A DNA stretch of 64,000 nucleotides, from the NCBI GenBank assembly GCA_022843945.1, contig JALHMR010000009.1, positions 62,001 to 126,000 on the forward strand, given 5' to 3'. The stretch comes from Rhodospirillaceae bacterium (GTDB lineage Bacteria; Pseudomonadota; Alphaproteobacteria; CACIAM-22H2). Position numbers and translations under genes: made by a program. The notes under the pieces were generated by a model. It saw only the letters and a program-made list of their open reading frames with translations, made no database searches and was not told where the DNA came from. Each line of letters opens with the position of its first letter. The first letter of the stretch is position 1. Positions 51,245-58,832 of the stretch are shown one piece after another.

Positions 51245-52567
51245 GTGGACGGCGATGCTTTCGAGGCGCCGCCGCCGGCCTCCGGCCGCGCCCTCGTTCT
51301 CCATCCCGCGCTGCGCCGGCGGGACGAAGGGGCGCGTACGCCCGAGATGCGCCTGGAAGAGGCCGTCGGACTGGCCCGCGCCCTCGATCTCCAGGTGGTG
51401 GGCGCCGAGGTGGCGCGCTTTGCCGTCTATCGGCCCTCGACCCTGCTCGGGCAGGGGACCGTCGACAAATGGAAGGGCTTCATTGAGGCGGAGCATATCG
51501 AGGTCGCCGTCATCGACGGCCCGCTCTCGCCCATCCAGCAGCGCAACCTGGAGAAGGCCTGGAACTGCAAGGTCATCGACCGCACCGGCCTGATCCTCGA
51601 GATCTTCGCCGCGCGGGCGCGCACCGCCGAAGGCCGGCTCCAGGTCGAGCTGGCGCAGCTCATGTACCAGCGCAGCCGCCTGGTCCGCACCTGGACCCAC
51701 CTTGAGCGGCAGCGCGGCGGTTTCGGATTCCTCGCCGGCCCCGGTGAATCCCAGCTTGAATCCGATCGCCGCCAGCTCGGCGACCGCATCGTCCAGCTCA
51801 AGCGCGAGCTTGAGGGCGTGCGCCGGACGCGCGGGCTCCACCGCAAGGCGCGCCAGCGGGTGCCGTACCCCGTGGTGGCGCTGGTCGGCTACACCAACGC
51901 CGGCAAGTCGACGCTGTTCAACCGCCTGGTGGAAGGCCGGGTGCTGGCGGCCGACATGCTGTTCGCCACGCTCGATCCGACGATGCGGGCGCTCAAGCTG
52001 CCCTCGGGCCGGCAGGTCATCCTCTCCGATACCGTCGGCTTCATTTCCGACCTGCCGACCGATCTCGTGGCCGCCTTTCGCGCGACCCTTGAAGAAGTGC
52101 AGGGGGCCGACGTCGTGCTCCATGTGCGCGACGTCGCCCATCCGGACAGCGAGGCGCAGCGCCGCGACGTGCTCGGCGTCCTCGGCGATCTCGGCGTCGG
52201 CCTCAATTCAAGCGAGGGCAAGAGCGGGCAGCCGGTGCTCGAGATCCTCAACAAGGCCGACCTGCTGCCGCCGGATGCCCGCGAGACCATCGCCAACCAG
52301 GCCGGCCGCGACGAGAACAAGGTCATGGTCTCGGCCCTGACTGGCGAAGGCTGCGAGGACCTGCTGGCCGCCCTCGACCGGCTGCTGGCCGCCTCGCGTG
52401 AAGTTCTGGATGTCACCGTGGCGCTGGCCGACGGCGCCTCGCTCGCCTGGCTCTACCGGCATGGCAAGGTCCTCAAGCGCGAGGACGGTGACGACGTGGC
52501 GCGCCTGACGGTCAGTCTCGACGCCGCCGACCGCGCCCGTTTCGAGCATCGTCAAGCCGGTCGTTAA
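51245..52567 (+). CDS. hflX: Ribosome-associated GTPase HflX
   Basis: A 440-residue GTPase that splits stalled ribosomes. The N-terminal domain has STLLGQGTVDKWKGFI and the glycine-rich PGESQLESDRR. The G domain has Walker A GYTNAGKSTLFNRL, G3 DTVGFISDLP and NKADLL. It begins with GTG at 51245, 43 bases after hfq. In many alphaproteobacteria mazG follows closely; here mazG lies 11 kb away at the window edge. Confidence 0.93.
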   Translation: MDGDAFEAPPPASGRALVLHPALRRRDEGARTPEMRLEEAVGLARALDLQVVGAEVARFAVYRPSTLLGQGTVDKWKGFIEAEHIEVAVIDGPLSPIQQRNLEKAWNCKVIDRTGLILEIFAARARTAEGRLQVELAQLMYQRSRLVRTWTHLERQRGGFGFLAGPGESQLESDRRQLGDRIVQLKRELEGVRRTRGLHRKARQRVPYPVVALVGYTNAGKSTLFNRLVEGRVLAADMLFATLDPTMRALKLPSGRQVILSDTVGFISDLPTDLVAAFRATLEEVQGADVVLHVRDVAHPDSEAQRRDVLGVLGDLGVGLNSSEGKSGQPVLEILNKADLLPPDARETIANQAGRDENKVMVSALTGEGCEDLLAALDRLLAASREVLDVTVALADGASLAWLYRHGKVLKREDGDDVARLTVSLDAADRARFEHRQAGR

Positions 52568-52636
52568 GGGCTTTCTGCGGCACCCCCCTTGAGGCCGGCG
52601 CCGGCCCGGGGCATGCTTTCCCCATCAAGAACGCCT

Positions 52637-52658
52637 GCCGGGGTAGGGAAGCCCCGGC
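52637..52658 (+). other. Hairpin in the leader of the solute-binding protein gene
   Basis: GCCGGGG (52637-52643) and CCCCGGC (52652-52658) form a perfect seven-pair stem. A smaller inverted repeat AAAAC/GTTTT (52665-52679) encloses the GGGGA Shine-Dalgarno sequence just before the ATG at 52682, which could reduce ribosome access. Confidence 0.35.
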
Positions 52659-52681
52659 ACGGCCAAAACGGGGAGTTTTCC

Positions 52682-54259
52682 ATGCGTCGCACGCTTGCTG
52701 CTCTGGTCGTGGGTGCCGCCACCGCGTTGGCCCTGCCGGCCGATGCGAAGACGTTCCGCTGGGCGAATGCCGGCGACGTCAACTCGATGGATCCGTATGC
52801 CCGGAACGAGACGTTCCTGCTGACCTTCATGCACAACATCTACGAGCCGCTCCTGCAGCGCGACAAGAACCTGCAGCTGGAGCCGGGCCTGGCGGTCAAG
52901 TGGTCGCAGCCTTCGCCCACGGTCTGGCGCTTCGAGCTGCGGCCGAACGTCAAGTGGCATGACGGCTCGCCGTTCAGCGCCGACGACGTGGTCTTCTCGC
53001 TCGGCCGGGCCAACGGCGAAGGCTCGAACATGCGCGGCCACTTCGTCACCTTCAAGGAGGCGCGCAAGATCAACGACCTGACGGTCGAGGTCGAGACCAA
53101 GTATCCCGACCCGGTGATGGCCGACAAGCTGATGCAGATCGCCATCATGTCGAAGGCCTGGTCGGAGAAGAACAATTCGACGCGCTCGGCCGACCTGACC
53201 AAGAACGAAGAGAATTTCGCGACGCGCAACGCCATGGGCACCGGCCCGTTCATGCTGCGCAGCCGCGAGCCCGACGTGAAGACCGTGCTGGTGCCGAACC
53301 CCAACTGGTGGGGCAAGCCCGAGCATAACCTGACCCAGGTCGAGTTCTCGGTGATCGGCAATCCCGCGACCCGCGTCGCGGCGCTGCTCTCCGGCCAGAT
53401 CGACATGATGTACGAAGTACCGCCGCAGGATACGGCGCGCCTCAGCAACACGGCCGGCGTCAAGATCCACCAGGTGCCGGAGTTCCGCACCATCTTCCTC
53501 GGCTTCGACCAGATGCGCGACGAGCTGCTGTTCTCGAACGTCAAGGGCAAGAACCCGTTCAAGGACAAGCGCGTGCGCCAGGCCTTCTACCAGGCGATCG
53601 ACGTCGAGGCGATCAAACGCGCGACCATGCGCGGCCAGTCGGCGCCGACCGGCCTGATGGTGGCCCCGGGGACCAACGGTTTCGTGGCGGCGCTCAACAG
53701 CCGCTACCCGGTCGACATCCCGGGCGCCAAGAAGCTGCTGGCCGATGCCGGCTATCCCAACGGCTTCGAGGTCGACATGGATTGCCCGAACGACCGCTAT
53801 GTCAACGACGAGGCGATCTGCCAGGCGGCGGTGGCCATGCTGTCGCAGATCGGCGTCAAGGTGAACCTGGTCGCCCAGACCCGGGCCCGCTACTTCGCCA
53901 AGGTGCTCGGCCCCGGCTACAACACCAGCTTCTTCATGCTCGGCTGGACCCCCGGCGCCACCTACGACACGCACAACGTGTTCGAGCAGATCATGCAGAC
54001 GCGCGGCGGCGGCAAGGGCGGCTTCAACCTCGGCAACTACTCGAACAAGGAGTTCGACGAGTTGGCCAACAAGATCGAGCAGGAAACCGACAAGGCCAAG
54101 CGCGACGCGATGATCGTCCAGGCCCACAAGATCCATAAGGAGGATTTCGGCCACATCCCGCTGCATCAGCAGGTGGTGGTCTGGGCAGCGCGCGACAACA
54201 TCGAGCTGACCCAGCTCGCCGACAACTTCTTCCCGCTGCGCTACGTGCGGGTGAAGTGA
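52682..54259 (+). CDS. Periplasmic solute-binding protein of a peptide/nickel ABC transporter family (SBP_bac_5)
   Basis: A 525-residue secreted protein. The signal peptide is about residues 1-20 (MRRTLAALVVGAATALALPADA). SBP_bac_5 signatures are the cluster N-x-x-E-x-L-L near NIYEPLLQRD, PDVKWHDG-like PNVKWHDGSPFSADDV and NPNWWGKP. These proteins bind peptides, nickel complexes or oligosaccharides. The ATG at 52682 begins a canonical signal peptide; an upstream in-frame start would destroy it. No permease or ATPase gene is adjacent, so the partners must lie elsewhere. Its stop lies in a hairpin arm. Confidence 0.85.
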   Translation: MRRTLAALVVGAATALALPADAKTFRWANAGDVNSMDPYARNETFLLTFMHNIYEPLLQRDKNLQLEPGLAVKWSQPSPTVWRFELRPNVKWHDGSPFSADDVVFSLGRANGEGSNMRGHFVTFKEARKINDLTVEVETKYPDPVMADKLMQIAIMSKAWSEKNNSTRSADLTKNEENFATRNAMGTGPFMLRSREPDVKTVLVPNPNWWGKPEHNLTQVEFSVIGNPATRVAALLSGQIDMMYEVPPQDTARLSNTAGVKIHQVPEFRTIFLGFDQMRDELLFSNVKGKNPFKDKRVRQAFYQAIDVEAIKRATMRGQSAPTGLMVAPGTNGFVAALNSRYPVDIPGAKKLLADAGYPNGFEVDMDCPNDRYVNDEAICQAAVAMLSQIGVKVNLVAQTRARYFAKVLGPGYNTSFFMLGWTPGATYDTHNVFEQIMQTRGGGKGGFNLGNYSNKEFDELANKIEQETDKAKRDAMIVQAHKIHKEDFGHIPLHQQVVVWAARDNIELTQLADNFFPLRYVRVK

Positions 54260-54282
54260 CGGTTCGCGTAGCGAACCGTCAC
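54256..54282 (+). other. Perfect 12-pair hairpin overlapping a stop codon
   Basis: GTGACGGTTCGC (54256-54267) and GCGAACCGTCAC (54271-54282) pair completely around a three-base loop. The TGA stop of the solute-binding-protein gene (54257-54259) lies in the left arm. The right arm runs into the terminal repeat of the following intergenic element. No U-run follows; it may stop transcription only weakly or protect the transcript. Confidence 0.5.
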
Positions 54283-54420
54283 CCCGGACAAGCGAGCGAA
54301 ACGTGTATTCCGCGCGCGCAGGGTTGGCGTGGCGGCTGCGCGCGCGGGAAAAGGACTGGCGCGATCCGGGGTCCATGGTGCAAGCGGCACAATGGACCCC
54401 GGCTTTCGCCGGGGTGACGG
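54276..54420. repeat. Palindromic intergenic repeat, copy 1
   Basis: A 145-base element bounded by a perfect 12-base terminal inverted repeat, CCGTCACCCCGG/CCGGGGTGACGG. An inner inverted repeat CCGGGGTCCAT (54366-54376)/ATGGACCCCGG (54392-54402) is typical of dispersed alphaproteobacterial intergenic palindromes. Between the left end and the inner repeat lies a GC-rich hairpin module (54310-54347). It has no coding potential and lies between a solute-binding protein gene and groES. Copy 2 is at 57536-57672. Confidence 0.65.
54310..54347. repeat. GC hairpin module inside repeat copy 1
   Basis: CCGCGCGCGCAG (54310-54321) pairs with CTGCGCGCGCGG (54336-54347) around GGTTGGCGTGGCGG. The same module occurs in repeat copy 2 (57611-57650) with the fourth-from-loop pair changed from C-G to T-A, a compensatory change. 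Confidence 0.6.
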
Positions 54421-54445
54421 CCGGTTTTTCGAAGGGAGCGCGGCG

Positions 54446-54473
54446 TTGACAGGACGGCGCCGCGCCCTTAAAC
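54446..54473 (+). promoter_or_regulatory. Probable promoter of groES
   Basis: TTGACA (54446-54451) and TTAAAC (54468-54473) are 16 bases apart, 28 bases before the ATG. The -35 is perfect sigma-70 and also suits the alphaproteobacterial heat-shock sigma factor RpoH, but the -10 is weak. No CIRCE operator (TTAGCACTC-N9-GAGTGCTAA) is seen, so HrcA control is not supported. CGGAGG lies at the right distance for ribosome binding. Confidence 0.45.
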
Positions 54474-54501
54474 CGGCAGCATCATCTCTTTCGGAGGCTT
54501 C

Positions 54502-54795
54502 ATGGCCGTCAAGTTTCGCCCGCTGCACGATCGCGTCCTGGTCAAGGCGCTCGACAACGAGACCAAGACCAAGGGCGGCATCATCATTCCCGATACGGCC
54601 AAGGAAAAGCCGATGCAGGGCAAGGTCGTGGCCTGCGGCGCCGGCACGCGCGACGACAACGGCAAGCTGACGCCGATGGGCGTCAAGGTCGGCGATACCA
54701 TTCTCTACGGCAAATGGTCGGGCACCGAGGTCAAGATCGAGGGCGAAGACCTGCTGATCATGAAAGAGACCGACGTCCTCGGCGTGATCCAGTAA
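54502..54795 (+). CDS. groES: Co-chaperonin GroES, solitary
   Basis: A 97-residue protein of the usual length. [13 protein letters not shown] is the N-terminal signature, [15 protein letters not shown] the mobile loop for GroEL binding and [34 protein letters not shown] (in pieces) the barrel. It caps GroEL in ATP-driven folding. groEL, normally directly downstream, is absent: a strong terminator follows and then a TspO gene. The key residues look intact, so the protein is probably functional with a GroEL from elsewhere. Confidence 0.95.
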   Translation: MAVKFRPLHDRVLVKALDNETKTKGGIIIPDTAKEKPMQGKVVACGAGTRDDNGKLTPMGVKVGDTILYGKWSGTEVKIEGEDLLIMKETDVLGVIQ

Positions 54796-54817
54796 TCGGC
54801 CTCGTCGCCACAAGCGG

Positions 54818-54844
54818 GGCGGGCCTTCGGGTCCGCCTTTTTTT
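54818..54844 (+). terminator. Rho-independent terminator after groES
   Basis: GGCGGGCC (54818-54825), loop TTCG, and GGTCCGCC (54830-54837) form an eight-pair stem with one G-U pair, followed by seven T residues (54838-54844). The very stable TTCG tetraloop is typical. Confidence 0.9.
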
Positions 54845-54882
54845 ATTGCTCCTTTCTCCCGCCGCGCTCGTAACCAACCACT

Positions 54883-55365
54883 ATGCAGAAGGTATCCCGC
54901 CGCGACCTCGTTGCCCTGGCCGCCCTGGTCGCCGCGGTCACGCTGGTCGCGGTCGCCGGCTCGGCGGTGACCCTGCCGGCCATTCCGGGTTGGTATGCTG
55001 GGCTGGAAAAGCCATGGTTCACGCCGCCGAACGCCGCCTTTGGTCCCGTATGGACCACCCTCTATGCTCTCATGGCCTACGCGGCGTGGCGCGCCTGGCG
55101 GGTGGCGGGGCCGCAGCGCAGGCTCGTGCTGACCGTCTTTGCCGTGCAGCTCGGGCTCAACGCCCTCTGGTCGCAGTTGTTTTTCGGCGCGCGGCGCCCG
55201 GACCTCGCCCTGATCGAGGTCGTGCTGCTGTGGGCCGCCATTCTCTGGTCGATCCGGATCTTCGGCCGCCACGACCGGCTGGCGGCCGGATTGATGATCC
55301 CGTATCTCGCCTGGGTGTCGCTGGCCGTGGCCCTCAACGCCGCTGTGGTTCTGCTGAATTCGTAG
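54883..55365 (+). CDS. tspO: TspO/MBR family tryptophan-rich sensory protein
   Basis: A 160-residue membrane protein with five predicted helices. WYAGLEKPWFTPPN and AFGPVWTTLYALMAYA are the classic TspO signatures, and the loop LNALWSQLFFGARRPDLA is also conserved. TspO proteins bind porphyrins and influence stress responses or tetrapyrrole traffic; in Rhodobacter TspO is a negative regulator of photopigment genes. The ATG at 54883 is just past the groES terminator. Confidence 0.9.
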   Translation: MQKVSRRDLVALAALVAAVTLVAVAGSAVTLPAIPGWYAGLEKPWFTPPNAAFGPVWTTLYALMAYAAWRAWRVAGPQRRLVLTVFAVQLGLNALWSQLFFGARRPDLALIEVVLLWAAILWSIRIFGRHDRLAAGLMIPYLAWVSLAVALNAAVVLLNS

Positions 55366-55500
55366 TGATTTCAGGTTTCTAGCGCTACCCGCCGGCATGC
55401 GCGGCGAGCAACGCTGCCGCGCGCCGGCCTCGGCTTGCCGCCGCGCCAAGTGGCCGGCATGGTGGCCCGAACGAGCAAGACCGGTTGGGAGTCGACGCAT

Positions 55501-56703
55501 ATGACCCGGCGCAGCACCTGGACCGTCATCGTCTGCGGCGCGCTCATCCTGACCTTCGCCACGGGATTGCGGCAGGGCTTCGGCCTGTTCCTGCGGCCGA
55601 TGACCCTCGATCTTGGCATCGGTCGCGAAGTCTTCGCCTTCGGTATTGCGCTCAACAATCTTCTCTGGGGTGCGGCAGGCCCGTTCGCCGGCGCCATCGC
55701 CGACAAGTACGGCCCTGGCCGCGTCGCTGTGTTAGGCGGCCTGTCTTATGCGGCTGGTCTCGTGGTCCTCGGCTTGGCTAGCGACGGCACCTTCATCGTG
55801 CTCGGCAACGTGCTGATCGGCTTGGCACTCTCCGGCACCGGCTTCTCGGTGATCCTGGCCGCGGTGACGCGCGCCACCCCGCCGGAAAAGCGCAGCCTGG
55901 CCCTGGGCATCGTCACGGCCGGCGGCTCCTTCGGCCAGTTCTCGCTCATCCCCTACAGCTATCAGCTGCTGGAGAATTTCGGCTGGTCGTTTGCCTTGAT
56001 GATGATGGGCGCCACTGCGCTGTTCATGCTCCCGCTGGCGCGCGGTGTGGCCGGCTGGCAGGCCGATGCCCAGGCCCAAGGGGCGCAGTCGCTGCGTCAG
56101 GCGCTGCACGAAGCGTCGCGGCACAGCGGCTTCTGGCTGCTGACCGCCGGCTTTTTCGTCTGCGGCTTCCAGCTTGTCTTCGTCGGCACGCATTTGCCGG
56201 CCTTCCTTTCCGACCAGGCGATGCCCGCCTGGGTCGCGAGCTGGGCGCTGGCCCTGATCGGCCTGTTCAACATCATCGGCAGCTACACGGCGGGTGTGCT
56301 CGGCATCAAGCTGCGCAAGAAGTACGTGCTGGCCGGGATCTACCTGGCGCGCTCGGCGGCCTTCTTGTTGTTCATGATCCTGCCGCTGAGCCCGGCGAGC
56401 GTGCTGATCCTTGCCTCGCTGCTGGGACTGCTGTGGCTGAGCACCGTGCCGCTGACCAGCGGCCTTGTGGCCCAGATCTTCGGCCCCACCTACATGTCGA
56501 CGCTTTATGCTATTGTTTTCTTCAGCCACCAGGTGGGCAGCTTCCTGGGGGCTTGGCTGGGCGGTTTGATGTTCGACATGGTCGGATCCTACGACATCAT
56601 GTGGTGGCTGTGCATCGTGGCCGGCGTCTTCGCCGCAGCCATGCATTGGCCGATCGCCGATAAACCGATGCCACGTCTCGCCGCGGCTGGAGCGGCCACA
56701 TGA
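55501..56703 (+). CDS. MFS transporter
   Basis: A 400-residue major facilitator with twelve predicted helices. DKYGPGRVAVLGGLSYAAG is the loop after helix 2 with the family's D-x-x-G-R pattern. It resembles MFS carriers of the oxalate/formate antiporter (OFA) type and related bacterial permeases (GFGLFLRPM near helix 1, LLWGAAGPFAGAIADKYG). ATG at 55501 is preferred because the first helix starts soon after. Its stop overlaps a small ORF by ATGA. Substrate unknown. Confidence 0.8.
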   Translation: MTRRSTWTVIVCGALILTFATGLRQGFGLFLRPMTLDLGIGREVFAFGIALNNLLWGAAGPFAGAIADKYGPGRVAVLGGLSYAAGLVVLGLASDGTFIVLGNVLIGLALSGTGFSVILAAVTRATPPEKRSLALGIVTAGGSFGQFSLIPYSYQLLENFGWSFALMMMGATALFMLPLARGVAGWQADAQAQGAQSLRQALHEASRHSGFWLLTAGFFVCGFQLVFVGTHLPAFLSDQAMPAWVASWALALIGLFNIIGSYTAGVLGIKLRKKYVLAGIYLARSAAFLLFMILPLSPASVLILASLLGLLWLSTVPLTSGLVAQIFGPTYMSTLYAIVFFSHQVGSFLGAWLGGLMFDMVGSYDIMWWLCIVAGVFAAAMHWPIADKPMPRLAAAGAAT

Positions 56704-56819
56704 CCCTGCGCTACGGTGTCATCGCGGGCGCGACCCTGGTGTTCCTGGGCGCTACATGGCTGTGGGCCAAGAACGGCTCGGCCATCCTGCTCGATCTGGC
56801 GTGGGTGGGCTGCTTCTAA
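56700..56819 (+). CDS. Small membrane protein coupled to the MFS transporter
   Basis: A 39-codon ORF (MTLRYGVIAGATLVFLG...GCF) starting with an ATGA overlap on the MFS stop. It encodes one hydrophobic helix (about residues 6-22) and a second hydrophobic stretch (28-37). The overlap and the membrane character suggest a small accessory partner of the transporter. It was too short for automatic ORF lists. No family is recognised; expression is unproven. Confidence 0.5.
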   Translation: MTLRYGVIAGATLVFLGATWLWAKNGSAILLDLAWVGCF

Positions 56820-56861
56820 GCGTGTTGTAAATCCCTCATCGCCCCCGATTAGAAGAGCCGC

Positions 56862-57476
56862 ATGACCGACATCACCAGCGTCGCAGCGCTCGAAACGCTG
56901 TACGGCACTCCCAGCGCAGCCTCCACCGTCAAGGAAATCGACCACATCACGCCCGAGTACCGGGCCTATATCGAAGCGTCGCCGTTCCTGATCCTGGCGA
57001 CCGGCGGGCCGGAAGGGCTGGACTGCTCACCGCGCGGCGACCGCCGCGGCACGCTGGTGCGTATCACCGACGAGCGCACCGTGATGCTGCCGGACCGGCG
57101 CGGCAACAACCGCATCGACAGCTTGCGCAACATCGTGCGCGATCCGCGCGTGGCGCTGCTCTTCCTGATCCCGGGCCACGGCAACACGCTGCGCATCAAC
57201 GGCCGCGCCCGTATCACTGCCGACCCGGCGTTGCTGGACTCCTTCGTCATGGAAGGCAAGGCGCCGCGCTCGGTGACGGTGATTGCCGTGGAGACGGTCT
57301 ATTTTCAGTGCGCGCGGGCCATCATCCGCTCGGAGCTGTGGAATGCCGCCCGGCATGTGGCGCCCGAGACGCTGCCGACCGCCGGCGAGATCCTGGCGGC
57401 GCTCAGCAAGAACGAGGTCGGCGGTGAGCAGTACGACCGCGAATGGCCGGAGCGCGCGCGCCAGTCGATGTGGTGA
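56862..57476 (+). CDS. PPOX-class FMN-binding flavoprotein (MSMEG_1061 type)
   Basis: A 204-residue split-barrel protein of the pyridoxamine-phosphate-oxidase superfamily. SPFLILATGGPEGLDCSPRGDR, VMLPDRRGNNRIDSLRNIV and LFLIPGHGNTLRINGRA are signatures of the MSMEG_1061 subgroup. Such proteins bind FMN or F420 and may reduce quinone-like or other small molecules. There is no signal peptide. Monocistronic after the MFS gene pair. Confidence 0.8.
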   Translation: MTDITSVAALETLYGTPSAASTVKEIDHITPEYRAYIEASPFLILATGGPEGLDCSPRGDRRGTLVRITDERTVMLPDRRGNNRIDSLRNIVRDPRVALLFLIPGHGNTLRINGRARITADPALLDSFVMEGKAPRSVTVIAVETVYFQCARAIIRSELWNAARHVAPETLPTAGEILAALSKNEVGGEQYDREWPERARQSMW

Positions 57477-57535
57477 CGGTTTAGGGGCGCTGATCGTGTG
57501 GCGGTTGCGGCCGGCTATAAAGCGGTGTCATCCCG

Positions 57536-57672
57536 GACAAGCCGCGCTCTGGCGCGGCGCGATCCGGGATCCATCTTGCCACTAGAACCATGGACCCCGG
57601 CTTACTGGGTCCCGCGCGCGTAGGGTTGGTGTGGCGGCTACGCGCGCGGGGAAAATTGGCGCCGGGGTGACA
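57536..57672. repeat. Palindromic intergenic repeat, copy 2
   Basis: A 137-base element whose ends TGTCATCCCGG and CCGGGGTGACA are inverted repeats (10 of 11). The inner arms are CCGGGATCCAT (57564-57574) and ATGGACCCCGG (57590-57600). The GC hairpin module (57611-57650) lies to the right of the inner repeat, whereas in copy 1 it lies to the left. The 268-base gap 57477-57744 holds this repeat and no gene. Confidence 0.65.
57611..57650. repeat. GC hairpin module inside repeat copy 2
   Basis: CCCGCGCGCGTAG (57611-57623) and CTACGCGCGCGGG (57638-57650) pair perfectly over 13 positions around GGTTGGTGTGGCGG. The loop differs from copy 1 at one base, and the stem differs by a covarying pair. Confidence 0.6.
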
Positions 57673-57744
57673 GTCATTCTAGTTTTCGCGGCCACCGGCC
57701 AGAGCGGGCGATGCCTAGGTCGTGACGCCGAGCGCGCGCAGCTC

Positions 57745-58704
57745 TTAATCGACCTTGATTCCGGCGGCCTTGATGACCTCCGCCCATTTGGAGACTTCGG
57801 CGCGCAGGAAGGCGCCGGCTTCCTCGGTCTTGCCGGCCACGACCTCGGCCCCTTCCTTGTTCATGCGCTCGACGACGGAAGGCGAGCGCATGGCCTGCGT
57901 CACCTGCTGGTTGAGGGCCGCCACGGTCGCCGCCGGTGTCGAAGCGGGCGCCAGGATCGCCCACCAGGTGGTGAAGTCGTAGCCGGGCAGGCCGGCCTCA
58001 GCCATGGTTGGCACGTCGGGCAGGATCTTCGAGCGCGTGGTCCCGGTCACCGCAACGGCGCGGATGGCGTTGGCCTGCACCTGCGGCACCGCCGGCACGA
58101 TGTTGGGGAAGCTGAGCTGTACCTCGCCCGAGAGCACGGCGGTCATCGCCGGCCCGCCGCCCTGGTAGGGCACATGCACGATGTCGATCTTGCCCAGCGA
58201 TTTCATCAGCTCGGCCGGGATGTGCAGGTTGGTGCCGTTGCCGGCCGAGGAATAGTTGAGCCGGCCGGGCTGCGCCTTGGCGAGGTCCATCAGCTCCTTG
58301 AGACTCTTAGCCGGCACGGAAGGGTGCACGACCAGCAGCGAGGGCGAGCTGGCCAGTATCGACACCGGCTGGAAGTCCTTGGCTGGATCGTAGGGCACGG
58401 TGCGGAACAGCGACGGGTTCACCGCGAAGGGCAGGGTCTGCGCCAGCACGGTGGTGCCGTCGCCGGCGGCGCGTGCCACCAGCTCCGTGCCTATGTTGCC
58501 CGAGGCGCCGGGCCGGTTGTCGACGATGACATTGGCGCCGCTCTGCGCGGTCATCGCCTGGGCCAGCACGCGGGCCACGACGTCGACGCTGCCGCCCGGC
58601 GGGTAGGGGACGACGATGCGCAAGGGACGCCCCGTGCTTTGCGCCGCGGCGGGCAGGCCGATAAGGAGCGAGAGCAGGCCAAGAACGAGCGCGCGACGCA
58701 GCAT
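57745..58704 (-). CDS. Tripartite tricarboxylate transporter substrate-binding protein (Bug family)
   Basis: A 319-residue periplasmic binding protein. The signal peptide is about residues 1-21 (MLRRALVLGLLSLLIGLPAAA). RIVVPYPPGGSVDVVAR, VDNRPGASGNIG, SSAGNGTNLHIPAELM and VHVPYQGGGPAM are Bug/TctC signatures. It delivers organic acids to a TctAB membrane pair, but no tctA or tctB is nearby, which is usual for these abundant orphan proteins. Confidence 0.9.
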   Translation of the reverse strand: MLRRALVLGLLSLLIGLPAAAQSTGRPLRIVVPYPPGGSVDVVARVLAQAMTAQSGANVIVDNRPGASGNIGTELVARAAGDGTTVLAQTLPFAVNPSLFRTVPYDPAKDFQPVSILASSPSLLVVHPSVPAKSLKELMDLAKAQPGRLNYSSAGNGTNLHIPAELMKSLGKIDIVHVPYQGGGPAMTAVLSGEVQLSFPNIVPAVPQVQANAIRAVAVTGTTRSKILPDVPTMAEAGLPGYDFTTWWAILAPASTPAATVAALNQQVTQAMRSPSVVERMNKEGAEVVAGKTEEAGAFLRAEVSKWAEVIKAAGIKVD

Positions 58705-58763
58705 GGTTTCCTCCGGTGGTTGCCCTGTTTCTAGCGGGAAACGCGGCCCACCGGAACCCCCGG

Positions 58764-58792
58764 TTGAGGTGCCGTAGGCCCATCGCTATAGT
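58764..58792 (+). promoter_or_regulatory. Probable sigma-70 promoter of the hydroxyisobutyrate-dehydrogenase-like gene
   Basis: TTGAGG (58764-58769) and TATAGT (58787-58792) are separated by 17 bases, 40 bases before the ATG at 58833. GCAGGGAGCAGG gives a Shine-Dalgarno sequence. It lies in the divergent gap with the Bug-protein gene. Confidence 0.55.
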
Positions 58793-58832
58793 CCGCCGCG
58801 AATTTCCGTACTTTGGCAGGGAGCAGGCGAAC

